A stretch of 64,000 bases of DNA from positions 40,603-104,602 of the forward strand of contig CAYFHQ010000002.1 in assembly GCA_964342805.1 (NCBI GenBank), in the 5' to 3' direction. The first letter of the stretch is position 1. Each line of letters begins with the position of its first letter. Below are positions 50,172 through 60,180 of the stretch, in pieces. The notes below the pieces were generated by a model. The model saw only the letters and a program-made list of their open reading frames with translations. It was not told the origin of the DNA and searched no databases. This stretch comes from CAYFHQ01 sp964342805. Lineage in GTDB: Bacteria > Bacillota > Clostridia > Peptostreptococcales > Acidaminobacteraceae. The translations under genes and the position numbers were made by a program.

Positions 50172-51494
50172 TTAATAGTCGTTCTTGTTTTCGAAAGCGT
50201 CCTTGTTTACATACAATTTAATCGGAACATAGTTTGCGTCAAGAACCAGCATGGAATGGCCTGGTAGAGGAATGTCATTGCCAGCGGTTAGCTTATACTT
50301 GCCATCAATTTTCTGGATCGTATATGAATCTATTTGGTCCAGCTTTTCCATGTACAAGCCTGTAGAAAGGGCATTGTCCTCAGGGTGATATTCAGGTTTG
50401 CCGTCCTTATCAAATGTTCGTGTATACCGCAGGAGGGTGTAGTGAATGGACTCTTCCATGGTGTTCGAATAGGGTTGGGCAAACATGCCTCGAACGTAGA
50501 CACCACCCACTTTGGTTGCCAGTTCCTTGTTAAAATCATCTCGGTCAATATACTCTACCTTCAAGAGTTCAGCAGCTTGGGCATTGAGTTTCGCATAATG
50601 GTCTTGGGTGTAAAAAGTCGTGTGGACTTCTACGCGACTGTAGTTGTCCTTCACCTCGGTTAGGGGCTGTGGTAAGTCCTGAACTGTCCAAGCGTTCTTA
50701 GAAAAATATTTTACGCCAACTGAGCCAACAAGGTCAAAAAGGATATTGTCGTTTTCATCAAAAAAACGAATTCTCTGGTCATACCGATAGCCGTCAAGGT
50801 CATTGTTTTTGTGCATGTGGGTAACGATTTCAAGACGGTCATTGTTTTTATGAATAAAGAAGTAAGGAGCCACGCCCTTCTTCCCTTGGTCCAGGTCTGC
50901 TTTTGAGATAGAAGTCGTCATGGTGAAGAAATCTGCATTCAGGTCGACTGACGACAGGTTCACTTCTTTTTCACGTTTTTTTGCCTTAGTCATTACGTTC
51001 AAACCAGCCTCTTCTGACCAGCTATATTCTGCTCCGAAGGTTTCCACCATGTACTTCCACGTCATTGGGAAGTAGGTAATGTCCTTGTAAGAGAGGAGCG
51101 GATAGGTTTCAGTACCATTGTCAACATAGTCCCCGTTTACCTTAATCGGAAAATCAGGGATAGAGGCCTTGTAGGAACGGCTCATGTTGTTGTTTGCTGT
51201 GTTTTGTAGTTGGACATCTGGAATTTTCGTGCGATTGACGCTGTCAATGTTGAGTCCTGACCCTTGACTCCATTGAGTGGAAAGACTCATGGCCTGGGCA
51301 TTGGCCCAAGTCATAGGCAGGTAGGTAATGCCCTTGTACTGAATGAATGGATAAACTTCCTTGCTGTTATCAATGGTCGTTTCATTCAAGGTGATGGGGA
51401 AAGCGGGAAGCTCAACGGACACATTTTCAGCTGCAAATGTATGAGTCCCCAAGAGAAGCGTAAGTCCTAGTGTTAAAATTGCAAATTTCTTCAT
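50172..51494 (-). CDS. Secreted protein with two copper-amine-oxidase-N (stalk)-like repeats
   Basis: The 440-residue protein has a signal peptide (KKFAILTLGLTLLLGTHTFAA). Two related modules at ~30-85 and ~112-168 share F-P-I-x-[LV]-N, YP..xYKxITY.PMTW and SGLN/AGLN. Such 'stalk' modules bind the cell surface in other Clostridia. The remaining ~270 residues are of unknown fold. TAAGGAGCAGAATTA precedes ATG 51494. Monocistronic. Confidence 0.7.
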   Translation of the reverse strand: MKKFAILTLGLTLLLGTHTFAAENVSVELPAFPITLNETTIDNSKEVYPFIQYKGITYLPMTWANAQAMSLSTQWSQGSGLNIDSVNRTKIPDVQLQNTANNNMSRSYKASIPDFPIKVNGDYVDNGTETYPLLSYKDITYFPMTWKYMVETFGAEYSWSEEAGLNVMTKAKKREKEVNLSSVDLNADFFTMTTSISKADLDQGKKGVAPYFFIHKNNDRLEIVTHMHKNNDLDGYRYDQRIRFFDENDNILFDLVGSVGVKYFSKNAWTVQDLPQPLTEVKDNYSRVEVHTTFYTQDHYAKLNAQAAELLKVEYIDRDDFNKELATKVGGVYVRGMFAQPYSNTMEESIHYTLLRYTRTFDKDGKPEYHPEDNALSTGLYMEKLDQIDSYTIQKIDGKYKLTAGNDIPLPGHSMLVLDANYVPIKLYVNKDAFENKNDY

Positions 51495-51676
51495 TAATTC
51501 TGCTCCTTATCATACAATAGTAGGATTTCACTATAACTCAATCTATCTATAATGTAATTAATAAATAAGTTTGGATGAATGGTATTAAAGTTGTTTTACA
51601 GTAGCTGAACAGTCGGGTATGAGATTTCCATTTGGGATAGAAATAGGATGTAACCGAAAACGAAAAGAGGCTTTCA

Positions 51677-51949
51677 ATGAAATATACCTATATACTCCTA
51701 GTCCTGTTGATCATGGTCGTTGGAGCCATACATCCGAGCCATGCAGCCATACCGCCAAACAACGTCGAGCACGGGAATGAGAGCATTCACGTAAGTCCGG
51801 TCAACATTCCTGGTCAAGAGCGCATCTCCCCCTTGCAACGGTTCATAGAACAGGAAAATGTTGGGATTGACCCAAGTACAGGTCACACGCAAGAAGCCAC
51901 CTGTGTTTCTCGCTTAAGGAGCTTACACATTGAGGTGAGAGCCTACTGA
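51677..51949 (+). CDS. Small secreted hypothetical protein
   Basis: The 90-residue frame begins with a good signal peptide (YILLVLLIMVVGAIHPSHAA) and AAAGAGG upstream of ATG 51677. The mature part is short, polar and of no recognised family, and has one cysteine. A terminator follows at once, which supports a real transcript. It could be a genuine exported peptide or the remnant of a longer gene. Confidence 0.45.
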   Translation: MKYTYILLVLLIMVVGAIHPSHAAIPPNNVEHGNESIHVSPVNIPGQERISPLQRFIEQENVGIDPSTGHTQEATCVSRLRSLHIEVRAY

Positions 51950-51954
51950 GGCCC

Positions 51955-51981
51955 AAGCACACAAATTCTGTGTGCTTTTGT
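51955..51981 (+). terminator. Terminator after the small secreted protein
   Basis: AAGCACACA (51955-51963) pairs with TGTGTGCTT (51969-51977), 5-base loop, then TTG. Confidence 0.75.
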
Positions 51982-52051
51982 GATGCCTTTCTATTCAGCC
52001 CCACCACCCATTGTGGTATGATCGTCCTAGAGACCAAAAGGAGGCAAAACA

Positions 52052-53038
52052 ATGACGTATTCAGATGCGCTTTTGCGCTATTCCATAGAAGACCTACAGG
52101 CAATGGCAAACCGGTGGGGTGTTGACCATTCAGCCGATGACAAGGAGGGTTTGGCCCGAAAATTGACGGAGTTCATTCCAAAGAGGTTGACGCTCTGGGC
52201 TTCATATACCCGTGAACGATATTTTGTGTATCTCAAAGCCATACTGGCCAATTCGGACCGCTTACCCGACGCACCAGAAGTCCTAGACGACTTGATCCAC
52301 TGGGGCATGGTTTACATGGTCAAAACAGAAGAGGGAGACGCCCTGGTTGTACCTTCTGAGGTTGCAGAAGTCATGATCCCCTTGCTTGAAAACAGTGGGG
52401 CCTGGGACCAAACTCGACTCAATGAAGACATTATGGAGCTCACAGCTGGCCTTGTTATTCTTTATGGTGTTCTGCCCCTGGAAGCAGCAGAAAGTCTACT
52501 TCGAATGCAGTATCTGCCTTTTATCGAAATGGGCCACCTGGAAAAACTCCTGGCCACTGAGGAGGCTAAGGATGACTTCATTGGTCAAACCAAGGGTCTA
52601 CTCCACGAAGTAGATATTCCCAATCCAGAAGATGTCATGAAAGAAGTTCTAGAGGCAGAAGGCCTGCCCTATGCCACTTTTGACGAGAAGCTGGTCCGCC
52701 TGGCTGGCCAACTGGGGGACATGCCCTTTGACCGCAAGGAGCAAGTGGAAGCCTCAGAACTCCTCCACAAGAAACTGGGCGGAGAACTGGAACAGGTAGA
52801 AATGGTTCTACAGATTTCCATGCACCGCTATAACATGAATACGCCTCTAGAGGAAGTGCTCGACCCCATACTGGACGGCTTGGATATTCAGTCGGAAGGG
52901 GAATACAAGCAGATTGCCAATGTCCTCGTGGACGCTTTGGGTGCTACACCAAACTGGAGCTTGAAGGGTCATCGGCCTTCTGAGATTTCCGACTGGTTGG
53001 ACAAGCAGCCGGCTGTGGAGCATGGGCATAGGCATTAG
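52052..53038 (+). CDS. Paralogue of the SEC-C protein lacking the SEC-C motif
   Basis: The 328-residue protein parallels the 405-residue one at 40005. It has an N-terminal SAP/Rho-N-like helix pair (YSIEDLQAMANRWGVDHSADD), a helical middle with LTAGLVILYGVL (compare VNGLVILYGVI), and a C-terminal LGATPNWSLKGHRPSEI (compare LNDTPTWLTKGHSPSNL). It then ends instead of continuing into the zinc motif. AAAAGGAGGCAAAACA precedes ATG 52052. Function unknown; single-gene unit. Confidence 0.65.
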   Translation: MTYSDALLRYSIEDLQAMANRWGVDHSADDKEGLARKLTEFIPKRLTLWASYTRERYFVYLKAILANSDRLPDAPEVLDDLIHWGMVYMVKTEEGDALVVPSEVAEVMIPLLENSGAWDQTRLNEDIMELTAGLVILYGVLPLEAAESLLRMQYLPFIEMGHLEKLLATEEAKDDFIGQTKGLLHEVDIPNPEDVMKEVLEAEGLPYATFDEKLVRLAGQLGDMPFDRKEQVEASELLHKKLGGELEQVEMVLQISMHRYNMNTPLEEVLDPILDGLDIQSEGEYKQIANVLVDALGATPNWSLKGHRPSEISDWLDKQPAVEHGHRH

Positions 53039-53068
53039 AACGAAACTTAATTTGAAACTCAAAATAGC

Positions 53069-53110
53069 GCATCGCATTTGGTTGAAAGACTCAAATGCGG
53101 TGCATTTTTA
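53069..53110 (+). terminator. Terminator of the paralogue gene
   Basis: A 12-bp stem with one G-T wobble (53069-53080 with 53092-53103) is followed by ATTTTTAC. Confidence 0.8.
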
Positions 53111-53221
53111 CGTGTTCAAGGTCCAATCATGATCAGATAATAGGGACTTGTTGATTTAATTACAAATAAATGGTAAACTATCAATTATTGAAAAGGAAAA
53201 AAATAACAGTGAGGTTAAGTA

Positions 53222-54475
53222 ATGAAATCCAAAAGACGATTTAGAGTTTTTCTACAGCAATGTGTAGCAGTGTTTACAGTATGTTCTTTAGTTCTAGCAA
53301 CTGCGATTGCCCTCAGTCCAGGTAGCTTTGCTGGAACATCATTTTCAGATGTCGAAGGCCACTGGGCCGAGGATGTCATTATGCGTATGACCCAACAAGG
53401 CGTGTTTTCTGGAAGAGGGGATGGGAAGTTTTATCCCAACGATCGTGTAACGGTAGGCGAGTTTATCACCATGGTAGTCAAACTACGCCAACTGCCCCTT
53501 AGGGATAGTGTTGCCGGTGAACATTGGTCTAGAAAATTTGTCGATGCGGCCATTGAAAGAAAATACGTTTTTGGATGGAATGATATCTGGGAGGTGCCAG
53601 ACAAGCATATCCTGCGTGAGGAGGCCTTTCGGATTATTTATAATGCAATTATTGAGACAGAACCCAAGTACCAAAGAACCATAGCCACTGCTGTGGCTGT
53701 GGATTTTACGGATATAGATAAAACGTCTAATCAGAACTTAGACGGGACCTACGGGTGCATTGTAAAGGGGATTGTCAGTGGATATGAGCCCGACACGGGT
53801 ACCGAAATTAGACCTCGCGGCTATCTGACTCGAGCGGAAGCAACAATCTTGTTGGAACGTCTACGGGATGCGAGTAAGCGAGCTGAGTATGTGCCCAATG
53901 ACAGCTTACTAAAGTTTACAGGATCTGAGGGTACAACATTCTACACATCAGCTGACAAGGCTGAGTTTATTCAGGTTTCTAAGAAGCTGGTGGAAAGTGT
54001 GAATGAGGATGTGGAAGATCTGTATGACTATGTTTCTATTGGTCGGGATATGGGGCATTACATATCGGAGAGTAAGTCGTTTTTTGATGCTGTTCGGCGG
54101 CAGGAGGGAGGCGTGTTTACCAAAGAATTCGTATCCTTAAACATGAGTAATGAAAGAGATGGAACAACACTTTCAACAACACCTTATAGAATGCTTTTTG
54201 GGTTTATGAAGAATGATACAAGAGACAGAGTATTCTTTTATGAAACGTTAGAACGAATAGAACCAGTACTACAAATTATTTTTGAGGATGAAACTAATGA
54301 TTTTATTGAACTTTGCGACGAGTGGTTGTCTTATTCGTTTTCATCGGCCAAATCAACTCAGACTGAAACCACCTTCAATCATAGAAAAGTTATAATAACG
54401 GGTCTTAGCGACGGCTTTGAAGTGAGCATTAGCTTTCAAGATACGTTAACATCTCCCCTTTCATCTAATGACTGA
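53222..54475 (+). CDS. S-layer-homology (SLH) domain protein
   Basis: The 417-residue secreted protein has an N-terminal signal segment (~10-38). Three SLH modules lie at ~38-210, seen as FSDVEGHWAEDVIMRMTQQG..FYPNDRVTVGEF, a divergent second copy, and the third ending RPRGYLTRAEATILLERL. SLH modules anchor proteins to pyruvylated wall polymers. The C-terminal half (~220-417) is unknown. GAGGTT precedes ATG 53222. The rhodanese gene starts 12 bases later and the giant protein overlaps that, so the three form an operon. Confidence 0.85.
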   Translation: MKSKRRFRVFLQQCVAVFTVCSLVLATAIALSPGSFAGTSFSDVEGHWAEDVIMRMTQQGVFSGRGDGKFYPNDRVTVGEFITMVVKLRQLPLRDSVAGEHWSRKFVDAAIERKYVFGWNDIWEVPDKHILREEAFRIIYNAIIETEPKYQRTIATAVAVDFTDIDKTSNQNLDGTYGCIVKGIVSGYEPDTGTEIRPRGYLTRAEATILLERLRDASKRAEYVPNDSLLKFTGSEGTTFYTSADKAEFIQVSKKLVESVNEDVEDLYDYVSIGRDMGHYISESKSFFDAVRRQEGGVFTKEFVSLNMSNERDGTTLSTTPYRMLFGFMKNDTRDRVFFYETLERIEPVLQIIFEDETNDFIELCDEWLSYSFSSAKSTQTETTFNHRKVIITGLSDGFEVSISFQDTLTSPLSSND

Positions 54476-54487
54476 GGGAAGAATCTA

Positions 54488-54820
54488 TTGACTGCGGGCC
54501 AGTCCAATCAAGTAGTTGAAGTATGCGTGAATGATACAAAAAGAGTTTTAAGAGTCATAAAACCCCTGTTCATACTAGATGTTAGAACGTCTTCTGAGTT
54601 CAACGCAGGCCATTTACCAGGAGCGGTTAACATACCATTAGATGAATTGAATGACCAGATTGACACGTTCAGCTCGTTCAAAGACAGCAGCGTTTTGGTT
54701 TACTGTCAATCAGGGAAAAGGTCTACATTGGCTATATCAGATTTGAAACAGGCAGGTTACAATACAATTTTCCACTTTGAGGATGGATATGAGTCATGGA
54801 AAAAAGAATTTGTGCAGTAA
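54488..54820 (+). CDS. Rhodanese-domain protein
   Basis: The 110-residue protein is a single rhodanese domain: FILDVRTSSEFNAGHLPGAVNIP near residues 29-51 and the active-site loop VYCQSGKRS near 77-85 with Cys79. It would transfer sulfane sulfur or sense a thiol. No signal peptide is visible, so it should be cytoplasmic, which is odd between two genes for exported proteins. Start is TTG 54488 behind GAGGGAAG. Its 3' end overlaps the next gene by 25 bases. Confidence 0.82.
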   Translation: MTAGQSNQVVEVCVNDTKRVLRVIKPLFILDVRTSSEFNAGHLPGAVNIPLDELNDQIDTFSSFKDSSVLVYCQSGKRSTLAISDLKQAGYNTIFHFEDGYESWKKEFVQ

Positions 54821-57800
54821 GATCACTAGTCATCATTCTATACATATTGGCTGTTGCTTTTCTTAATCCTAACTTTGGTGATACACAATCAAATGACACA
54901 AGTAAGTATCAAGGGTTGCAGGTGTACTATAATCCAGAGTACCTACCTTTTGGAACACCGAATCACATCATTGTGGAAGGTAAAAGGTTCTACTTCAATT
55001 CAGAGTTGTGGGTCGACAAAGCAATTGTAGTCTATGGGGACCCAGTCATTTTAAACCCTCGATCCACTGATTTTGCTTCAGATACAGGATCGAACTATTA
55101 CCAAAGGAATGGAGTGACAGGTGAGTATCGCTATCATGGCTATGCCGCTTCAGGAACCATATTCACAAATAATGATTTTCCTGATGATTTTGTTTCAGGT
55201 AAATTGTCTGAAGAAAAACTCTGGATTCATGAACCTTGGATTACCAACCCAGACCAAGCGAGTGTATGGAATAGAGTAGCTTATGAAAGTACTTTACTAG
55301 GATCATTCGCAAAACAAAAAATAAAAGAATACCAACCCTTCAAAATCAAATACAGCACCTCAAAAACCGCCCAGCGGGATACAGATGGTTTCCTGCTTGC
55401 CCACGAACACTCCAACGTACTGTCGGCCTCCGACCTCCGCTTCCACGGAGAAGGCAAGATGTGGACAGAATACAATGGAAAACACTATTGGGACACAATC
55501 AGCTATAACGTTGCCCAGTCGAAACGAGAAACCGAACTAGTCTGTAACGTTCAAATCCTAAACAAGGATCAAATCAGCTTTGATCAAGATGGTAAAGCGA
55601 CGATTGAGTTTATGATTCAAGGGACCATGAAGGATGCTGCAGTAGTCGGCAACGAAGTCCATGAGGCCATCTATTACCACCGGGAAGATGTTGAGTATTT
55701 CAAATTAAAGTATACAGCCGATGGAATGACGGACCAAATCATAACCATCAACCCACTAGCGGGGAATGGTATCACCCTCGATCCTTTGGGGATATCTTGG
55801 TCAACGAAGATTACCACTGAAATCGATGCCAATGCACTGGACGGTGCTTTCAATGTTACCGGATATGCATGGGTAGAGTACTTTGAAAGCAAAGTCTCAA
55901 ATTCCTATTCTGATTCGGATCAAGCAGTCCTAAACGATGGATTGAAGTCCCATTACACAGTGGAAAACATTCAACTTACAGGGACAGAGACCCTATCTGT
56001 CGACAAGTTTGTATACAAGGACAAAAGTATTGGCAAGTGGACGGATATGAAGTTTTATGTGGGCCTTACTGAGGATACACTAGTTGAAGTGTACACATCG
56101 GCCAATGAGACCTTTAACGAATCAGAAATCAATAAGGCCATATCAGATTATGCAACACCGATATATGAGCGGTCAGTTAATCCTGTAGGCACCTTATATG
56201 CAACAAAACAGGTCCTCCGTGACGCTTCAGGTAATGTGTCTGAAAAAATCGTTTGGTTCTCCATTTCCCAAGGAATCGCCCAGGTCGTTGATTTGAATCT
56301 GGACCTGCCCAGTCAGGCCTTTGATATTGTCCCCTATGGGGCAAAGAACCATTCTGACACAGTCCACATGCAGGGTGGTTTAAAAGTGGACATTGATGGG
56401 GAAAGTGTGAATGCGGAAGACTTCTTTTCCCCTACTTGGGCGTTCGGTGCTTCTGACGTTGACAAGGTAGTCAAGGTTACTGTCAGGGCCACATCAACAG
56501 ACAATGTGGAAGCCTACTGGGAACAGTGGGTGAGGGTTCTTTCTACCAAGCCTAGAGTCCAACTCCAAGGCGAGGGGACTACCAAGGAAAATCGTCTTGT
56601 AACCTTAACGAATGCCTCCCAGTCTGTAAATGATCCCATCCTCTGGGACGCCTATCCTATTACGAGCTACACATGGGAGTATATAACCTTGGAGGGAGAC
56701 ACATCCTCCTGGAACAGGATAGACCATGGAGACTCAAAAAGAGAAATCCAGATTGGGAAAGAGGGTTTCTACCGTGTTCGACTTATCGGAGAAAATGAAC
56801 TTGGTAGAAAGTCAGATCCCTATGAATATGACATGTATATACTCAAGGATTATCAACCAGATGTGATCCTAAACATTTGGAACTCTGTTATGAGCAGAAA
56901 CGAATCAATCCATTCAACCTATGCGCCTGCCTCCCTAGACGGCGACCTACTAGAGTCACAAGTCGCAAAACTAGTGTATGATTCCGATGAAGACGGCACA
57001 TATGAAGAAGTCGTACGGACAGGAACTCCTGTTGACATACTAAACTACGTCCCAACAAGATTAGGTAGGTATCAAATTCATATCACAGTGAAGGAATCCT
57101 TCGGGGAAGAATACTTGCCCCAATTTGTTTCACCAGAGGACAGGCGAAGTAAGACCGTCATCAGAGACCTCTTCGTAGACAATTTACGCCCGATCGTGAA
57201 AATGGATGTAGACCTGACACCCACCTTAGAATCCGTGGATGTATATATCCTTACTGACCAGAACGTCAGCAGAGACATAAACAGTGCCATACGTGACAAC
57301 CGGATCAACTACAACAATCAGCTTCGCACCTATGGGTTAGACGCAAATGTGCAACACCGTGACTTGTTTACCTATCACTATAGTCAACCCGTTTCGACAG
57401 CTCAAAATACTGGGAGGTCATATCCAGCAAACACACTCAATTACAGTAGCTCTGGCTACACAGGAACCCTGTCCAGATACAGCGTAGTGGACAATGGGTA
57501 CAACGAAGATCAGGGCCGCTACCGGACAGAAAGAAGTTGTCGAACGGTGACAACCTATGAAAGAGTTTGTAACGGCAGACTGTGTGGTTGGTTCACCATG
57601 CCAGATGGCTTCACCTGGTGTACTTGGTGTGACGTACCATCTGGCACAAGAGAGGAGTGTACCACAAATAGGTACTGGGATTCTGACTGGGTTTGGATTT
57701 CCAATTACACTGGCTATTATCAGGGAACGGTCCACAAGTATGTTAAACAAGACTACAGGAATCCCTTTCGAACACAGGCAGATCGTTATGTCATTTATGT

Positions 57801-59724
57801 AGGGACGGAGTCGACCAGTCTGGCAGATTTTCAGGAAGTAGAAAAGAACAACGATTTTAAAACCATCTTAGTCGGCCCAGCTGCTTTGGCCCAACATTTC
57901 AGTGAGGTGGCCTTCCACTCTCAGAATTCTGATATTGCAAGTGCAATGGATGAAGTCATAGACTTTATAGCTGGCCAGTTTCCAGCACCGGCCATGTACC
58001 GCATGTTAAAAGGCGGACAAGTGGATATCCAAGAAGTTTATGCAGACGGCGAAGGTGACCCAATTGTGCCTTTAGGATGGCAGGTTGTTCAAGAAGAGGT
58101 TTTTGACAATCCTGAAGGTTTGATATCTGGTTCAAGAACTGAGTTCGGTACCAGGGCAAGTGACTGGCAAGCGAGCATAGATAATCCACTCCTCTTGAAT
58201 CGAGTAGGTAAGTACACCTTGTACAGACAGTGGCGTGACGAAACAGGTCAAGCGAACTACAATAAGGAGTCCAATCTCAGTTCAGTTACCATAACAGTCC
58301 ACAGAAAACCGGTTGCTGATTGCAGCTTGGATTGGAAATGGGAGGATGATCATTACAAAACAACTTGGGTAGACCAAAGCTACGATCCAGATTTCCAATA
58401 TAGTCGTCCTGACAAAGGGGTTGTAGATCGCAAAATTCGCTACAGACAAACCGGAGGTAACTGGAAATATGCCATACCAGATCAATTATTGCCCGGGCAA
58501 TATGAACTGGAGTACACAGTAAAAGACTTATATGGTATATGGTCAGACACCTACACCAGCACTTTTACCTTGGACAATGCGCCGCCTATTCAACTGGCCT
58601 TTGAAGTGAAAGCAACCAGGTCCAGCGACCAGATTACAGCCTTGGCTGCATCAGAGTCCATAACTTTGTATGATATGTGGACCCGCTATCCCTATGATCA
58701 CACCGTACAAGCAATCTTGAAATCAGGTGCTTTGGAAGATGCGCTCTCACCGGAATGGTCTTCTGCAACCCCTAATCTGCGAACTGTGCAGGGCCAAGAC
58801 TATTGGTGGCATGATCAATCCTTACATATTCCAGAAGCAACGGCAGATGGAACCTATATGGTGCGCCTTCTAGCTAAAGACAGTACTCGTGGACAAAGCA
58901 TATCGAAAGACAGACCAATCATCATCCAGACCCCTATTAACTTAACAACAAGTATGGAGACCATGGTGATTGCAGGACAAAACAATGTAATCAGTGCAGA
59001 AACAAGTAAATATGTTTCAAGCTTGTCCGCTGACCTATTTACTGGAACACCATTTGAGCGACGCATTGATCTGGAGCAAGTATCAATGGACGAAACGACA
59101 CCATCCGGATCAAAGCAGTGGTCACTTACAGAAACCATCGACAATGCAGTAACAGATGGCATATACACTTGCACCCTCACAGCGGTAACGCCCAGTGGAA
59201 AGAAAGAAACACTGGATGTGGATGTAACCGTACAACACCTCCAAGTTCAATCCGTTCATATTAGAGGTGCCTGGAACCACTGGAGAGGACAAACAGACCT
59301 CCTTGGCAAGAACTTAGAGAACAATCCAATGCGGTTTTTGTCACTGGAAGCTGTGACGGTTGAAGCAGAAGTCATTGGATTCCCAGAAAAGGTTGAAATG
59401 AGATTGACGCCAGAATTGGAGGCCATGACCTATACCAACAGTCAGGGTGACACCTACACCTATGAAGAACTAATTGGTCAAACTGTTCTCTTCCCAGTAC
59501 AGCTCAAGAAGCAAGAAGACCTTTCCGCTGGCAGGAGCCGTTGGGTAGCAACATACATATTGCCCATGGCACCAGAAACCATGAGCTGGGAAGACCAAAG
59601 GCTCCGAAGCGCATATTGGCTTGAGGTTACTGCCCACAAGAGTGGCGGACAACATGGCTTGAGGCTCGAAGGCATTGAATTGACCGGGAACACCTCTCAA
59701 CTCTTGTATTCACAACCGGAATAA
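54796..59724 (+). CDS. Very large secreted surface protein (Athe_2463-like)
   Basis: The 1642-residue protein has an N-terminal signal/anchor helix (SLVIILYILAVAFL) and then a long chain of beta-rich, PKD/Ig-like modules, including TYTWEYITLEGD-type blocks and TITVHRKPVADC. It resembles large clostridial surface proteins with the Athe_2463 domain, by memory. A VWA-like stretch (~810-1060; VDVYILTDQN, YVIYVGTEST, ILVGPAAL) is interrupted by an insert with six cysteines in ~40 residues (~915-955). No SLH or sortase motif is seen, so the adjacent SLH protein may anchor it. Start ATG 54796 lies inside the rhodanese gene. Confidence 0.75.
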   Translation: MEKRICAVRSLVIILYILAVAFLNPNFGDTQSNDTSKYQGLQVYYNPEYLPFGTPNHIIVEGKRFYFNSELWVDKAIVVYGDPVILNPRSTDFASDTGSNYYQRNGVTGEYRYHGYAASGTIFTNNDFPDDFVSGKLSEEKLWIHEPWITNPDQASVWNRVAYESTLLGSFAKQKIKEYQPFKIKYSTSKTAQRDTDGFLLAHEHSNVLSASDLRFHGEGKMWTEYNGKHYWDTISYNVAQSKRETELVCNVQILNKDQISFDQDGKATIEFMIQGTMKDAAVVGNEVHEAIYYHREDVEYFKLKYTADGMTDQIITINPLAGNGITLDPLGISWSTKITTEIDANALDGAFNVTGYAWVEYFESKVSNSYSDSDQAVLNDGLKSHYTVENIQLTGTETLSVDKFVYKDKSIGKWTDMKFYVGLTEDTLVEVYTSANETFNESEINKAISDYATPIYERSVNPVGTLYATKQVLRDASGNVSEKIVWFSISQGIAQVVDLNLDLPSQAFDIVPYGAKNHSDTVHMQGGLKVDIDGESVNAEDFFSPTWAFGASDVDKVVKVTVRATSTDNVEAYWEQWVRVLSTKPRVQLQGEGTTKENRLVTLTNASQSVNDPILWDAYPITSYTWEYITLEGDTSSWNRIDHGDSKREIQIGKEGFYRVRLIGENELGRKSDPYEYDMYILKDYQPDVILNIWNSVMSRNESIHSTYAPASLDGDLLESQVAKLVYDSDEDGTYEEVVRTGTPVDILNYVPTRLGRYQIHITVKESFGEEYLPQFVSPEDRRSKTVIRDLFVDNLRPIVKMDVDLTPTLESVDVYILTDQNVSRDINSAIRDNRINYNNQLRTYGLDANVQHRDLFTYHYSQPVSTAQNTGRSYPANTLNYSSSGYTGTLSRYSVVDNGYNEDQGRYRTERSCRTVTTYERVCNGRLCGWFTMPDGFTWCTWCDVPSGTREECTTNRYWDSDWVWISNYTGYYQGTVHKYVKQDYRNPFRTQADRYVIYVGTESTSLADFQEVEKNNDFKTILVGPAALAQHFSEVAFHSQNSDIASAMDEVIDFIAGQFPAPAMYRMLKGGQVDIQEVYADGEGDPIVPLGWQVVQEEVFDNPEGLISGSRTEFGTRASDWQASIDNPLLLNRVGKYTLYRQWRDETGQANYNKESNLSSVTITVHRKPVADCSLDWKWEDDHYKTTWVDQSYDPDFQYSRPDKGVVDRKIRYRQTGGNWKYAIPDQLLPGQYELEYTVKDLYGIWSDTYTSTFTLDNAPPIQLAFEVKATRSSDQITALAASESITLYDMWTRYPYDHTVQAILKSGALEDALSPEWSSATPNLRTVQGQDYWWHDQSLHIPEATADGTYMVRLLAKDSTRGQSISKDRPIIIQTPINLTTSMETMVIAGQNNVISAETSKYVSSLSADLFTGTPFERRIDLEQVSMDETTPSGSKQWSLTETIDNAVTDGIYTCTLTAVTPSGKKETLDVDVTVQHLQVQSVHIRGAWNHWRGQTDLLGKNLENNPMRFLSLEAVTVEAEVIGFPEKVEMRLTPELEAMTYTNSQGDTYTYEELIGQTVLFPVQLKKQEDLSAGRSRWVATYILPMAPETMSWEDQRLRSAYWLEVTAHKSGGQHGLRLEGIELTGNTSQLLYSQPE

Positions 59725-59730
59725 AGTAAA

Positions 59731-59769
59731 ACAGCCGATACCACAACTGGTGGTATCGGCTGTACATTT
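59731..59769 (+). terminator. Terminator of the surface-protein operon
   Basis: A 14-bp perfect stem (59731-59744 with 59750-59763), 5-base loop, followed by ACATTTTT. Confidence 0.85.
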
Positions 59770-59802
59770 TTACGTTTCTTGCTTATGAAGAAAACGAAAT
59801 GC

Positions 59803-60063
59803 TTAGTCCTGAAACTTAGGATATTCCTCTGTATAATATCTTTTCATAATCTTCCAAAAACACCAGCCCAACAGGCCGAATAGTAAGGCTTGTTTCCAAG
59901 GGTTATGCTTACGCTGATAATAGTTATGGATGGTAATGTTCTCCTTCCGGTGCACATGGAAGAATCCTGGAAAGAGAGTTGGGGAGTTGCCATTATTGCT
60001 ACCAATTTGAACGGCGGGCGCTCTTCTTGGCTTTTTCTTTTTGGGGTGATCCTTTAAAAACAC
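59803..60063 (-). CDS. Small basic hypothetical membrane protein
   Basis: The 86-residue frame starts at GTG 60063, behind AAAGGAC at usable spacing. It begins with a Lys/Arg-rich segment (DHPKKKKPRRAP), continues through a polar middle, and has one hydrophobic helix (QALLFGLLGWCFWKI) near the C-terminus. I recognise no family. It is divergent from the SLH gene. Support is limited to the ribosome site and coding-like composition. Confidence 0.45.
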   Translation of the reverse strand: MFLKDHPKKKKPRRAPAVQIGSNNGNSPTLFPGFFHVHRKENITIHNYYQRKHNPWKQALLFGLLGWCFWKIMKRYYTEEYPKFQD

Positions 60064-60180
60064 AAAATCACGTCCTTTCCGATTTTTTTACGCTTATACA
60101 ACACTTCTCTTTGAAGAAAGCAAAATCCTTTACCGATACGTTATAATAGAATAAAGATTGTGAAAGCACGAGGTGATCCC

